Source: Streptomyces sp. ISL-43 (GTDB taxonomy: Bacteria; Actinomycetota; Actinomycetes; Streptomycetales; Streptomycetaceae). From it: DNA of 64,000 nucleotides. Where the stretch lies: positions 124,339 through 188,338 of the forward strand of contig NZ_JAGGOT010000013.1 in NCBI RefSeq assembly GCF_018614195.1, in the 5' to 3' direction. The notes under the pieces were generated by a model, which did not search any database, was not told the DNA's origin, and was given only the letters and a program-made list of their open reading frames with translations. Position numbers and translations under genes: made by a program. Positions 6,691 through 15,149 of the stretch are shown in pieces (within the stretch, counting starts at the first letter, position 1; each line of letters begins with the position of its first letter).

Positions 6691-8346
6691 ATGACGTACG
6701 ACGCAGACGTGATCGTGATCGGGGCGGGGCTCGCGGGCCTCGTGGCCACCGCGGAGCTCGTCGACGCCGGCCGCAAGGTCATCCTGCTCGACCAGGAGCC
6801 CGAACAGTCCATCGGAGGCCAGGCCCACTGGTCCTTCGGCGGCCTGTTCTTCGTCGACTCGCCCGAGCAGCGCCGCATGCGGATCAAGGACACCCGCGAG
6901 CTGGCCCTCCAGGACTGGTTCGGCACGGCGGGCTTCGACCGCGAGGAGGACGCCTGGCCGCGCCGCTGGGCCGAGGCCTACGTGGACTTCGCGGCCGGCG
7001 AGAAGCGCCCCTGGCTGCACGCCCAGGGCGTCCGCTTCTTCCCCGTCGTCGGCTGGGCGGAGCGCGGCGGCTACGACGCGAACGGCCACGGCAACTCCGT
7101 TCCCCGCTTCCACATCACCTGGGGCACCGGCCCCGGCCTGGTGGAGCCCTTCGAGCGCCGCGTACGGGCCGGAGTGGCCCGGGGGCTGGTCCAGCTGAAG
7201 TTCCGCCACCGGGTCACCGGGCTGACCCGCACGGCGGGCACGCTCGACACCGTCACCGGCGAGGTGCTGGCCCCCTCCGACGCCGTACGCGGCACGGCGA
7301 GCGGCCGCGAGGCCGCAGGGGAGTTCTCCCTGCGGGCCCAGGCCGTGATCGTGACCAGCGGCGGCATCGGCGGCAACCACGACCTCGTGCGCGCGCAGTG
7401 GCCGGCCCGCCTCGGCACCCCGCCGGAGCGGATGCTCTCCGGGGTCCCGGCGCACGTGGACGGCCTGATGCTCGGCATCGCGGAGCAGGCGGGCGCGAGC
7501 CACATCAACAAGGACCGGATGTGGCACTACACCGAGGGCATCGAGAACTGGAACCCGATCTGGGCCAGGCACGGCATCCGCATCCTCCCGGGCCCCTCCT
7601 CGCTCTGGCTGGACGCGACCGGCAAGCGGCTGCCCGTACCGCTCTTCCCGGGCTTCGACACCCTCGGCACGCTCGACCACATCATGAAGACCGGCCACGA
7701 CCACACGTGGTTCGTCCTCAACCAGCGCATCATCGGCAAGGAGTTCGGGCTCTCGGGCTCCGAGCAGAACCCGGACCTGACGGGCAAGTCGGTCCGGGGC
7801 GTCATCGACCGGGCGCGGCAGGCCGTCCCCGGCCCCGTGCGGGCCTTCATGGACAAGGGTGTCGACTTCGTCGTCGAGAAGGACCTGTCCTCGCTCGTGC
7901 GCGGCATGAACGCGATCACGAAGGAAGGACTGCTGGACGAGGAGACGGTCCGCCGCGAGGTCGTCGCCAGGGACCGCGAGATGGCCAACCCCTTCACCAA
8001 GGACCTCCAGGTCATGTCGATCCACGGGGCGCGCAAGTACCTCGGCGACAAGCTGATCCGCACCGCCGCCCCGCACCGGATCCTGGATCCCGCGGCGGGC
8101 CCGCTGGTGGCCGTCCGGCTCTCGATCCTGACCCGCAAGTCCCTCGGCGGACTGGAGACCGACCTCTCCTCCCGCGTGCTCACCGCCGCGGGCGAACCCC
8201 TGCCGGGCCTCTACGCGGCGGGCGAGGCGGCCGGCTTCGGCGGCGGCGGCGTCCACGGCTACCGGGCCCTGGAGGGCACCTTCCTCGGCGGCTGCGTCTT
8301 CTCGGGCCGCGCGGCGGGCCGCGCCGCGGCCGCGGCCGTCGGCTAG
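6691..8346 (+). CDS. FAD-binding dehydrogenase (fumarate reductase/ketosteroid dehydrogenase-like flavoprotein)
   Basis: A 551-residue flavoprotein. The N-terminal Rossmann motif DVIVIGAGLAGLVATAEL (about 6-23) binds the FAD ADP moiety. QSIGGQAHWSFGGLFFVD (about 46-63) is the second FAD-contact segment, and the C-terminus has the typical GLYAAGEAAGFGGGGVHG strand-loop (about 505-522). This family oxidises or reduces C-C bonds adjacent to carbonyls, but the substrate cannot be told here. It is divergent from the Nudix operon across about 80 nt. ACCGACGGAGG just before the ATG is the ribosome site. Confidence 0.88.
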   Translation: MTYDADVIVIGAGLAGLVATAELVDAGRKVILLDQEPEQSIGGQAHWSFGGLFFVDSPEQRRMRIKDTRELALQDWFGTAGFDREEDAWPRRWAEAYVDFAAGEKRPWLHAQGVRFFPVVGWAERGGYDANGHGNSVPRFHITWGTGPGLVEPFERRVRAGVARGLVQLKFRHRVTGLTRTAGTLDTVTGEVLAPSDAVRGTASGREAAGEFSLRAQAVIVTSGGIGGNHDLVRAQWPARLGTPPERMLSGVPAHVDGLMLGIAEQAGASHINKDRMWHYTEGIENWNPIWARHGIRILPGPSSLWLDATGKRLPVPLFPGFDTLGTLDHIMKTGHDHTWFVLNQRIIGKEFGLSGSEQNPDLTGKSVRGVIDRARQAVPGPVRAFMDKGVDFVVEKDLSSLVRGMNAITKEGLLDEETVRREVVARDREMANPFTKDLQVMSIHGARKYLGDKLIRTAAPHRILDPAAGPLVAVRLSILTRKSLGGLETDLSSRVLTAAGEPLPGLYAAGEAAGFGGGGVHGYRALEGTFLGGCVFSGRAAGRAAAAAVG

Positions 8347-8860
8347 GCCTTCCCCAGCCGGGGGCGGGGGCGGGGCGCCGACAGGGCCTCGGCCGGGCCG
8401 TCGGCCAGGAACTCCTGCCGATCCTGCCGATCCTGCCGAGGGGCCCGATTCCGACCCCGGCGGAAGGCGGGGCGGGCAGGGGCGAGATCCGGCCAGTGGG
8501 CGCACGGGCCTCGTCTCCGCCCGGCCTTCCCGTACGGGCGGCGCCCACCGGCGGGGACGCCCGTACGGCCGGGCGCGGGCCCGCCCGGGACCACGGCTCG
8601 GCGCGGCCGCTCAGTGGTGCCCCGTCCGCGGGCGCCCGGTGGACGTTGGCCGGTGCACGCCCCCGGGCGCTCTCTCGGGGGCGCCGCCGCGGGCCCCGCC
8701 GCGAAGCGGAATTACCACCTCAACTCGGCAATTTTCCACACCAGTTGAAACACGCCACCCAGTGGACTGGACCTTGACGCGGAGCTGTGCGTACCGCTTT
8801 GCTGTGCGTGATCATCCGGCAACACAGCCCGACCGCCCGCGTCTTGGAGGGAAACCGCGG
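8347..8860. other. intergenic region, no gene seen
   Basis: 514 nt of very GC-rich sequence. It holds three tandem copies of a 9-mer CTGCCGATC-like unit (about 8415-8440) and, near its end, a TTGACG hexamer (about 8773) that could be the -35 of the next gene. I see no convincing coding frame or RNA gene. Confidence 0.6.
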
Positions 8861-9808
8861 ATGTCTCCGCCTCCGCCGCCCCTCGGCCGCGCCCGCAAGC
8901 GGGACGCCCAACTCTTCGACTCCGCACTCTGCGACCTGGAACTCGTCGACGTACGCGCCCAGTTCACCCAGGGCCGCTGGGCCAAGGCGCGCTCCCTCCT
9001 GGTCGCCACCGGCGACGACTGGGACCGCCGCGGCCACCGCCTCGTCGTCCTCGCCGAAACCCCCGCCGCCACCGCCTGGGCCCGCGAATGGCTCCTCGCC
9101 GAACCGGAGAGCGCCGACGCCGTCACCCTCCTCGCCTGCGCGGCCGTCTTCACCGCCCTGCGCCGCAAGGGCACCCCCGAGGCCGCCGAGGAAGCCTGCC
9201 GGCGGGCCGCCGCCCTCTTCCCGGCCGACCCCACCCCCTGGCTCGGCCTGCTGCTCCTGACCCGCGCCTTCGGCACCGAGGAGCAGTTCAGCCGCCACTT
9301 CGACCAGGTCCGGGCCCGCCACCGGGAACACCACCACGCCCACCACCTGATGGTCTCCCGGCTGGCCGAGCGCGCCCCCGCTTCCGGCCACGACCCGCTC
9401 CACGAGGTCTACGACTTCGCCGCCTGGGCCGCCGAGGAGTCCCCGGCCGACTCCCCGCTCGCCGTGCTCCCCGTCATCGCCCACGCCGAGCGCTACCGCG
9501 TACTCGCCGCCGCGCACGGCCACAGCCGCCAGGCCATGGCCGAGCACTGGTCCGGCCGCCGCGCCCGCCAGGTGCTGCGCTCCGCCTTCGACTGGTGGCT
9601 GGAGTGGGAGCGCGAGGACCACCCCCGCAACCGCGTGGACCTCAACTTCCTGGCCCACGCCAAACTCTGGGAAGGCCGCCCCGCCGAGGCCGCCGCCCTC
9701 TTCCACCGGATCGGAAGCCACGCCACCCGCGCCCCGTGGTCCTACCCGGACCTCGACCCGCACAAGGCCTTCCTCGCCGCGCGCAGCGCCGCGCTCGGCA
9801 CGGCCTGA
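8861..9808 (+). CDS. conserved hypothetical protein, helical (TPR-like)
   Basis: A 315-residue soluble protein of unknown function. The start at 8861 has a strong ribosome site, GGAGGG, about 9 nt upstream; a longer frame upstream reads as non-coding composition. After a Pro-rich start, the sequence is a series of amphipathic helices with TPR-like spacing, e.g. ARSLLVATGDDWDRRGHRL, then AREWLLAEPESADA and AEEACRRAAALFPADPTPW. There are no catalytic motifs or membrane segments. The repeated LxxAxxLFPxxP-like pattern suggests a protein-protein interaction scaffold, but this is inference. Confidence 0.75.
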   Translation: MSPPPPPLGRARKRDAQLFDSALCDLELVDVRAQFTQGRWAKARSLLVATGDDWDRRGHRLVVLAETPAATAWAREWLLAEPESADAVTLLACAAVFTALRRKGTPEAAEEACRRAAALFPADPTPWLGLLLLTRAFGTEEQFSRHFDQVRARHREHHHAHHLMVSRLAERAPASGHDPLHEVYDFAAWAAEESPADSPLAVLPVIAHAERYRVLAAAHGHSRQAMAEHWSGRRARQVLRSAFDWWLEWEREDHPRNRVDLNFLAHAKLWEGRPAEAAALFHRIGSHATRAPWSYPDLDPHKAFLAARSAALGTA

Positions 9809-9897
9809 CCTCCGCACGGCCCGACCTCCGCACCGCCTGACCAGTACCGCCCCCGCTCAGTCCCCGCTCAGTCCCCGCCCCGAAAGGACACCTCGCC

Positions 9898-11454
9898 ATG
9901 CCGACGGGCAGATCCAACACGCTCACCGAGCCGGCCGGACCGGCCGAGATCCGTACCTACAAGGGCCAGGACCGCGCCCTGCGCGCCGACCGCCTCGGCA
10001 CCGCCGGCCTGCTGCTCTCCGTACTCGCCGCGAGCGCCCCCCTGATGGTCGTCGCCGGCGTCATGCCCACCACCTTCGGGGTCATGGGCATCGTCGGCCA
10101 GCCGCTGCTGTTCGTCATCCTCGGCGCCGTCCTCGCGCTCTTCAGCATCGGCTACGCCGAGATGAGCCGGCACGTCCACAACGCCGGAGCCTTCTACGCC
10201 TACATCGCGCGCGGACTCGGCCCGACCGCCGGCGCCGGCGCCTCGCTCGTCGCCCTCGTCGCGTACAGCGCCATGCAGGTCGGCGTCTACGGCATCCTCG
10301 GCTTCGAGATCTCCGGCCTCTTCGCCACCTACCTCGACACCGAACTCGCCTGGTGGATACCGGCCCTGGCCGCCATCGCCCTCACCGGCGCGCTCGGCTG
10401 GCTGAAGATCGACCTCAACGCCAAGGTCCTCGGCGTCCTGCTGATCATCGAGGTCGTCCTCGTCGTCGTCTTCGACCTCGCCGCCCTCGGCGAGCCCGGC
10501 CCCGAAGGCCTCTCGCTGCACGCCTTCAACCCCGAGACCCTCACCGGCGCGGGCCTCGGCACCGCCCTGTGCTTCTGCATCGCCGCCTTCGTCGGCTTCG
10601 AGCAGTCCCCGGTGTACGCCGAGGAGACCAGCAAGCCGCACATCGTCGTCTCCCGGGTGATGTTCCTCGCCGTCGGCTTCGTCGCGCTCTTCTTCGCCTT
10701 CAGCGCCTGGGCCCTCACCGTCGCCACCGGCCCCGGCGAAGTGGTCAAGGCCTCCGCCGAGGCCGGCCCCGGACTGCTCTTCCAGCTCACCGAGAGCCGC
10801 CTGGGCACCACCTTCACCGACGCCCTGCACGTCCTGTTCGTGTCCGGCATGTTCGCGGCGATGCTCAGCTTCCACAACGTCGTCGCCCGCTACGCCTTCG
10901 CGATGGGCCGCGAGGGCCTGCTCCCCGCCGCCTTCGGCCGCACCAACGCCGGCACCGGCGCCCCCGCCACCGGCTCGCTCCTGCAGACCGTCGTCTCCGT
11001 CGTCGTCGTCCTGGCCTTCGCCTTCACCGACGACATGCCGACCGGCGACCCGACCGCGCCCGTCCTGCACCTGTTCACCTGGATGGGCAGCGTCGGCGCC
11101 CTGGGCGTCACCCTCCTCATGGCCGCCGCGTCCTTCGCGGTCATCGCCTTCTTCGTGCGCCGCGGCACCGCCGGCGCCCAGGTCTGGCGCCTCGTAGCGG
11201 CCGGCCTCGCCGGCGTCGCGCTGCTCGCCATCGCCGTCTACACCGTCAGGGACTTCGGCGTCCTGGTCGGCGCCGAGGAGGGCTCCGCGCTCAGCTGGGC
11301 CCTGCCCGGCATCATCGCCGCCGCCGTGGTCGTCGGCCTGGTGTACGGACTGGTCCTGCGCTCCACCCGTCCCGAGGTCCACGCCCGCATCGGCCTCGGC
11401 AATGAGGCCTTCCGCCTCGACCAGGCAGCGGCCGAGGCCACCCCGCACGACTGA
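9898..11454 (+). CDS. APC family amino-acid permease
   Basis: An integral membrane transporter of 518 aa with about 12 hydrophobic spans. The first begins GLLLSVLAASAPLMVVAGVMP (unwound TM1 with the APC-type small-residue motif), and FSIGYAEMSRHVHNAGAFYAY lies at TM2-3. The FVGFEQSPVYAEETSKPH segment in the middle is a hallmark of the APC/YkbA-type amino-acid permeases. It has a GAAAGGA ribosome site and ends just before a strong hairpin terminator. The substrate amino acid is not identifiable. Confidence 0.87.
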   Translation: MPTGRSNTLTEPAGPAEIRTYKGQDRALRADRLGTAGLLLSVLAASAPLMVVAGVMPTTFGVMGIVGQPLLFVILGAVLALFSIGYAEMSRHVHNAGAFYAYIARGLGPTAGAGASLVALVAYSAMQVGVYGILGFEISGLFATYLDTELAWWIPALAAIALTGALGWLKIDLNAKVLGVLLIIEVVLVVVFDLAALGEPGPEGLSLHAFNPETLTGAGLGTALCFCIAAFVGFEQSPVYAEETSKPHIVVSRVMFLAVGFVALFFAFSAWALTVATGPGEVVKASAEAGPGLLFQLTESRLGTTFTDALHVLFVSGMFAAMLSFHNVVARYAFAMGREGLLPAAFGRTNAGTGAPATGSLLQTVVSVVVVLAFAFTDDMPTGDPTAPVLHLFTWMGSVGALGVTLLMAAASFAVIAFFVRRGTAGAQVWRLVAAGLAGVALLAIAVYTVRDFGVLVGAEEGSALSWALPGIIAAAVVVGLVYGLVLRSTRPEVHARIGLGNEAFRLDQAAAEATPHD

Positions 11455-11472
11455 CCGGGAGCGGATACGACG

Positions 11473-11502
11473 AGAGGGACCCCGCCACGGCGGGGTCCCT
11501 CT
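11473..11502. terminator. bidirectional hairpin terminator
   Basis: Perfect 14-bp inverted repeat AGAGGGACCCCGCC / GGCGGGGTCCCTCT with a 2-nt gap, between the converging permease and PhnA-like genes. Confidence 0.8.
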
Positions 11503-11520
11503 TCGCGTCGGGTCGGCCGG

Positions 11521-11880
11521 TCAGGCCTTCTTGACCACGCTGGACTTCAGCTGCATGGCGCCGAAGCCGTCGATCTTGCAGTCGATGTCGTGCCCGTCGA
11601 CGCCGTCGATGAGCCGGATGTTGCGCACCTTGGTACCGGCCTTGATCCCCGAGGGGCTGCCCTTGACCTTGAGCGCCTTGGTGACGGTCACGGTGTCGCC
11701 GTCGGTCAGTACGTTGCCCACGGCGTCCTTGACGACCCGTTCCCCGGTGCTCTGCTCGTCCTGCGCGCCGCCCTCGGCGGGCACCCACTCGTGCCCGCAC
11801 TCGGGGCACACCACGAGCGCGTTCATCGCGTAGGTGTACTCGCAGGAGCATTTGGGACAGGGGGGAAGGTTCTCGTTCAC
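11521..11880 (-). CDS. PhnA/YjdM family zinc-ribbon protein
   Basis: A 119-residue protein starting at GTG 11880. The N-terminal zinc ribbon has four Cys ([11 protein letters not shown]...[10 protein letters not shown], about 7-31), followed by the PhnA domain (about 45-119) with [15 protein letters not shown] and the conserved end [18 protein letters not shown]. Despite the name, the family is not a proven phosphonate enzyme; E. coli YjdM is an uncharacterised zinc-ribbon protein. It is a single gene between a terminator and tRNA-Leu. Confidence 0.88.
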   Translation of the reverse strand: MNENLPPCPKCSCEYTYAMNALVVCPECGHEWVPAEGGAQDEQSTGERVVKDAVGNVLTDGDTVTVTKALKVKGSPSGIKAGTKVRNIRLIDGVDGHDIDCKIDGFGAMQLKSSVVKKA

Positions 11881-11941
11881 CGCCCCAGAATATCCCGGCC
11901 GGGTCCGCGCGGTCCGCCGCGGCCCGGCCCTCAAACGCAGA

Positions 11942-11962
11942 AAACCCCACGTGAAGTGGGGT
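11942..11962 (-). terminator. terminator downstream of tRNA-Leu
   Basis: On the minus strand AACCCCAC-TTCAC-GTGGGGTT followed by TTTCTG, 6 nt past the tRNA 3' end. Confidence 0.75.
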
Positions 11963-11967
11963 TCTCG

Positions 11968-12055
11968 CTGGTGTCCGAGGGGGGACTTGAACCCCCACGC
12001 CCGATAAAGGGCACTAGCACCTCAAGCTAGCGCGTCTGCCATTCCGCCACCCGGA
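11968..12055 (-). tRNA. tRNA-Leu (anticodon GAG)
   Basis: Class II tRNA with a long variable arm. On the minus strand the acceptor stem GTCCGGG pairs with CTCGGAC (one G-T), the discriminator base is A (leucine identity) and CCA is encoded. The anticodon arm is CTAGC-TTGAGGT-GCTAG, giving anticodon GAG for CUC/CUU codons. The T arm is GGGGGTTCAAGTCCCCC. A hairpin terminator follows. Confidence 0.96.
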
Positions 12056-12224
12056 CAAGGTGTCTGTCTCGCGTCCCTCGCGGGCCGTTCCGACGTGGAA
12101 AACATTACCAAACATTCCGGGGTCCTCGATCACACCCCCCGACGGCCGGGGATCGCCCTTGGGGAGAGCGGCCCGGAGCGGGAGGATGGAGGCAGTTCGG
12201 TACTGATCAGTGGGAGGAAGCAGC

Positions 12225-13550
12225 GTGAGCGAATCGGGCGCGGGCAGGACCGTCTCCGGCGAGGACGAGGTCGTCGACCTCTGCCGGGACCTCATCCGGA
12301 TCGACACCAGCAACTACGGGGACCACTCGGGGCCGGGCGAGCGCAAGGCGGCCGAGTGGGTCGCCGAGCAGCTCGCCGAGGTCGGGCTGGAGCCGCAGAT
12401 CTTCGAATCGCACAAGGGGCGCGCCTCGACCGTCGCGCGGATCGAGGGCGAGGACCCCTCGCGGCCCGCGCTGCTGATCCACGGGCACACCGACGTGGTC
12501 CCGGCCAACGCCGCCGACTGGACGTACGACCCCTTCGCCGGTGAGATCGCCGACGGCTGCGTGTGGGGCCGCGGCGCGGTCGACATGAAGGACATGGACG
12601 CGATGACGCTGGCCGTCGTACGCGACCGCATGCGCAGCGGCCGCAAGCCCCCGCGCGACATCGTGCTCGCCTTCCTCGCCGACGAGGAGGCCGGCGGCAT
12701 CTACGGCGCCCGCCACCTCGTCGACAAGCACCCCGGGCTCTTCGAGGGCGTCACCGAGGCGATCGGCGAGGTCGGCGGCTTCTCCTTCACCGTCAACGAG
12801 AACCTGCGGCTGTACCTGGTGGAGACCGCGCAGAAGGGCATGCACTGGATGCGGCTCACGGTCGAGGGCACCGCCGGCCACGGGTCCATGACCAACAACG
12901 ACAACGCCATCACGGAGCTGTGCGAAGCCGTGGGGCGCCTGGGCCGCCACAAGTGGCCGGTACGGGTCACCAAGACCGTGCGGAGCTTCCTGGACGAGCT
13001 CTCGGACGCGCTGGGCACCCCGCTCGACCCGGACGACATGGAGGCCACGCTCGCCAAGCTCGGCGGCATCGCCAAGATGGTCGGGGCGACACTGCGCAAC
13101 TCCGCCGCCCCGACCATGCTCGGCGCCGGCTACAAGGTCAACGTCATTCCCGGCCAGGCCACCGCCCACGTGGACGGCCGCTTCCTGCCGGGCTACGAGG
13201 ACGAGTTCTTCGCCGACCTCGACCGCATTCTCGGCCCGCGCGTGAAGCGGGAGGACGTCCACGCGGACAAGGCGCTGGAGACGGACTTCGACGGGAAGCT
13301 CGTGGACGCCATGCAGACCGCCCTCAAGGCCCACGACCCGATCGCGCACGCGGTCCCGTACATGCTCTCCGGCGGCACGGACGCCAAGTCCTTCGACGAC
13401 CTCGGCATCCGCTGCTTCGGCTTCGCGCCGCTGCAGCTGCCGCCGGAGCTGGACTTCGCCGGGATGTTCCACGGAGTGGACGAGCGGGTGCCGGTGGAGG
13501 GTCTGAAGTTCGGCGTGCGGGTGCTCGACCGGTTCATCGACGAGTCCTGA
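12225..13550 (+). CDS. M20/M25/M40 family metallo-hydrolase (dipeptidase/deacylase-like)
   Basis: A 441-residue zinc peptidase-like enzyme. The GTG at 12225 is chosen over GTG 12210 because GGGAGGAAG lies 6-8 nt upstream of it. It shows the M20 metal sites: HGHTDVVPANAADW (about 85-98), GRGAVDMKDMDAM (about 117-129) with catalytic Asp and bridging Asp, and the DEEAGG (about 153-158) general-base Glu pair. A dimerisation lid follows (AGHGSM), and the last His lies in AGMFHGVDERVPVEGL. The family hydrolyses peptides or N-acyl amino acids, and substrate is not determined. An ACTGATCAGT palindrome (12202-12211) overlaps its 5' region. Confidence 0.88.
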   Translation: MSESGAGRTVSGEDEVVDLCRDLIRIDTSNYGDHSGPGERKAAEWVAEQLAEVGLEPQIFESHKGRASTVARIEGEDPSRPALLIHGHTDVVPANAADWTYDPFAGEIADGCVWGRGAVDMKDMDAMTLAVVRDRMRSGRKPPRDIVLAFLADEEAGGIYGARHLVDKHPGLFEGVTEAIGEVGGFSFTVNENLRLYLVETAQKGMHWMRLTVEGTAGHGSMTNNDNAITELCEAVGRLGRHKWPVRVTKTVRSFLDELSDALGTPLDPDDMEATLAKLGGIAKMVGATLRNSAAPTMLGAGYKVNVIPGQATAHVDGRFLPGYEDEFFADLDRILGPRVKREDVHADKALETDFDGKLVDAMQTALKAHDPIAHAVPYMLSGGTDAKSFDDLGIRCFGFAPLQLPPELDFAGMFHGVDERVPVEGLKFGVRVLDRFIDES

Positions 13551-13675
13551 GGCGAGCCGTGGGAAGAGCGGGGCGAAGCTAACGCCAGGGAATCGGGAAG
13601 GTGTGCGGATTCCACTGAGAAGAGTGAATGCGCTCATACGCTCGTAGCCCCGGTGATCCCTCCTCGTTACAGGTG

Positions 13676-13700
13676 GTGCGGTCCGCGGCTGGGACCGCAC
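13676..13700 (+). promoter_or_regulatory. 5'-leader hairpin before the chaplin gene
   Basis: GTGCGGTCC / GGACCGCAC, perfect 9-bp stem with a 7-nt loop, ending 10 nt before the AGGAGG ribosome site of the short chaplin. It could modulate translation or be an attenuator/stabiliser; no known riboswitch class matches by eye. Confidence 0.5.
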
Positions 13701-13719
13701 TTGCCTACTAGGAGGAACA

Positions 13720-13953
13720 ATGCTCAAGAAGGTTGTCGCCGCTGCGGCTGCCACCGGTGGTCTGGTTCTCGCGGGAGCGGGCCTGGCTGTCGCCGACGCG
13801 GGTGCACAGGGTGCGGCCATCGGCTCGCCCGGTGTCCTGTCCGGCAATGTCGTCCAGGTTCCCGTTCACATCCCCGTGAACGTCTGCGGCAACACGGTCT
13901 CCGTGATCGGCCTGCTGAACCCGGCTTTCGGCAACACCTGCGTCAACGCCTGA
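13720..13953 (+). CDS. chpH: short chaplin (ChpH-like)
   Basis: A secreted surfactant protein of 77 aa that assembles into amyloid-like fibrils on aerial hyphae and spores. A Sec signal peptide (MLKKVVAAAAATGGLVLAGA..AVADA, cleavage after about residue 26) is followed by one chaplin domain: GSPGVLSGNVVQVPVHIPVN, then VCGNTVSVIGLLNPAFGNTC. There are two Cys, as in most short chaplins; ChpE is the one lacking them. It has a strong AGGAGG ribosome site. It sits directly before a long chaplin, the same arrangement as chpH-chpC of S. coelicolor, which is why the symbol is proposed. A hairpin terminator follows. Confidence 0.88.
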   Translation: MLKKVVAAAAATGGLVLAGAGLAVADAGAQGAAIGSPGVLSGNVVQVPVHIPVNVCGNTVSVIGLLNPAFGNTCVNA

Positions 13954-13970
13954 CGCTTCTGAAGTTCTGG

Positions 13971-14002
13971 GGCCCCGGAGCGCATTCCAGCGCTCCGGGG
14001 CC
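13971..14002 (+). terminator. terminator after the short chaplin
   Basis: Perfect 13-bp stem GGCCCCGGAGCGC / GCGCTCCGGGGCC with a 6-nt loop, 17 nt past the stop codon. It separates the short chaplin transcript from the next gene. Confidence 0.8.
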
Positions 14003-14121
14003 GCTGGGCTTTACGGCCCGACGTTGATCTTTTCGGCGTACCAGGCGGGGGAGCCCCGTGCGGCCGGTACGCCGACCGAGCGTGCACGTGCACCGAGCAC
14101 ACACCAGGGGACGAAGTACAG

Positions 14122-14859
14122 ATGCGACGACAGGTACAGGTCACCGGCAGGAAGACCTTGATCACCATGGCGGCCGCGGGGGGTCTGCTCGCGGTCGGAG
14201 GGGGTTACGCACACGCGGACTCCGGCGCCTCAGGCCATGCCGCGCACTCACCGGGCCTGCTGTCCGGAAACGCCCTCCAGGCACCCGTGGACGCACCGGT
14301 GAACGCCTGCGGGAACACGGTGACGGTGGTGGGGGCCCTCAACCCGGCCTTCGGCAACCGCTGCGCCAACCTCTCGGCCCGACCGGGACACCAGCAGCAC
14401 CCGGGGCATCCCGAGCACCCGGGCAACCCCGAGCACCCGGGCAACCCCGAGCACCCGGGCAACCCCGAGCACCCGGGCAACCCCGAGCACCCGGGCAACC
14501 CCGAGCACCCGGGCAACCCCGGCCACCCGGACGAGCCGTGCGACGACGATGACGGGCCGAACCACCCCGGCCACCCGGAACACCCGGGCGGGCCAGGGGA
14601 CCACGGGAACCCCGGTACGCCCGGCACCGGGAACCCCGGAACGCCCACCGGTCCCGGCACGGGCCCCGGCGCCGGATCGGTGACCCCGGTGACGCACCCC
14701 GCGCAGGGGACCGGTACGGGTACCGGTTCGACCCCCGGCCCGGGGCCGGTCCTCGCCTCCACCGGCGGCGGCAACACCCTCACCGCCGGGGTACCCCTGG
14801 CCGCGGGCATGTTGCTGGCCGGATCCGTGCTCTACCGCCGGGCGCGCAACGCCGCCTGA
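14122..14859 (+). CDS. long chaplin-type protein, single chaplin domain, sortase-anchored
   Basis: A cell-surface protein of 245 aa. A signal peptide (about 1-33, ending YAHAD) is followed by one chaplin domain (about 43-85: HSPGLLSGNALQAPVDAPVN, ACGNTVTVVGALNPAFGNRC). Next comes a long Gly/His/Pro/Asn linker containing six perfect EHPGNP repeats, and a C-terminal sorting signal: LASTG (LAxTG, class E sortase type), a hydrophobic helix and an RRAR tail. It occupies the chpC position, but ChpA-C of S. coelicolor have two chaplin domains; here the second appears replaced by the repeat linker. It should anchor short chaplins to the wall. The start codon is not certain because the ribosome site is weak. 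Confidence 0.82.
   Translation: MRRQVQVTGRKTLITMAAAGGLLAVGGGYAHADSGASGHAAHSPGLLSGNALQAPVDAPVNACGNTVTVVGALNPAFGNRCANLSARPGHQQHPGHPEHPGNPEHPGNPEHPGNPEHPGNPEHPGNPEHPGNPGHPDEPCDDDDGPNHPGHPEHPGGPGDHGNPGTPGTGNPGTPTGPGTGPGAGSVTPVTHPAQGTGTGTGSTPGPGPVLASTGGGNTLTAGVPLAAGMLLAGSVLYRRARNAA
14413..14520 (+). repeat. 18-bp tandem repeat, six copies, in the long chaplin gene
   Basis: Unit GAGCACCCGGGCAACCCC, six identical copies in frame, encoding EHPGNP six times. Related degenerate units flank it (HPGHP, GHPDEP, GHPEHPGGP). Perfect identity at the DNA level implies recent expansion by slippage, so copy number may vary between strains. Confidence 0.95.
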
Positions 14860-14883
14860 CGGACCTTCACGCGCACGTCCCGC

Positions 14884-14917
14884 GTGACGCGGCCCCCGCT
14901 CCGGGGAGCCGCGTCAC
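14884..14917. terminator. hairpin between long chaplin and DUF5703 genes
   Basis: GTGACGCGGC / GCCGCGTCAC outer stem with an inner CCCC/GGGG. It overlaps the stop codon of the converging DUF5703 gene and probably ends both transcripts. Confidence 0.65.
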
Positions 14918-15102
14918 CAGGTCGCGCGGACCTGGCGGATGATCCGGCGGCGCAGTCGCACGCGGCGGCTGCCGTCCCGAAGCAGCGTCAGCCGGTCGAG
15001 CTCCCAATGCCCGTACTCGGCGTGATCGGTCAACATGCGGGTCGTTTCCTGGCGTGGAACCCCGCGAGGCACGTACAAGTCGACGAATTCGTATTCCGGC
15101 AT
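14914..15102 (-). CDS. DUF5703 family protein
   Basis: A 62-residue basic protein, MPEYEFVDLYVPRGVPRQET... ending RRRIIRQVRATW. It is the full length of this small, highly conserved Streptomyces family. The HAEYGHWELDRLTLL core followed by an Arg-rich tail suggests nucleic-acid or membrane-surface binding, but no function is known. It is convergent with the long chaplin gene and divergent from the next gene. Confidence 0.8.
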   Translation of the reverse strand: MPEYEFVDLYVPRGVPRQETTRMLTDHAEYGHWELDRLTLLRDGSRRVRLRRRIIRQVRATW

Positions 15103-15149
15103 CGCATCTATTGTGCGGGCAGAGGCCTGCTACGGATAGCGTCTGCACT

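Noticed and set aside
6070..8505. An 811-codon open frame antisense to the FAD dehydrogenase and Nudix genes
   Set aside because: Low-complexity Ala/Gly/Arg composition without motifs. In very GC-rich DNA antisense frames stay open by chance, and the sense frames carry clear domains.
12207..13847. A 546-codon antisense frame over the M20 peptidase
   Set aside because: Same GC-driven artefact; the M20 metal motifs are on the plus strand.
14413..14520. Possible CRISPR array
   Set aside because: Repeats are contiguous without spacers and encode EHPGNP in frame within a chaplin protein.
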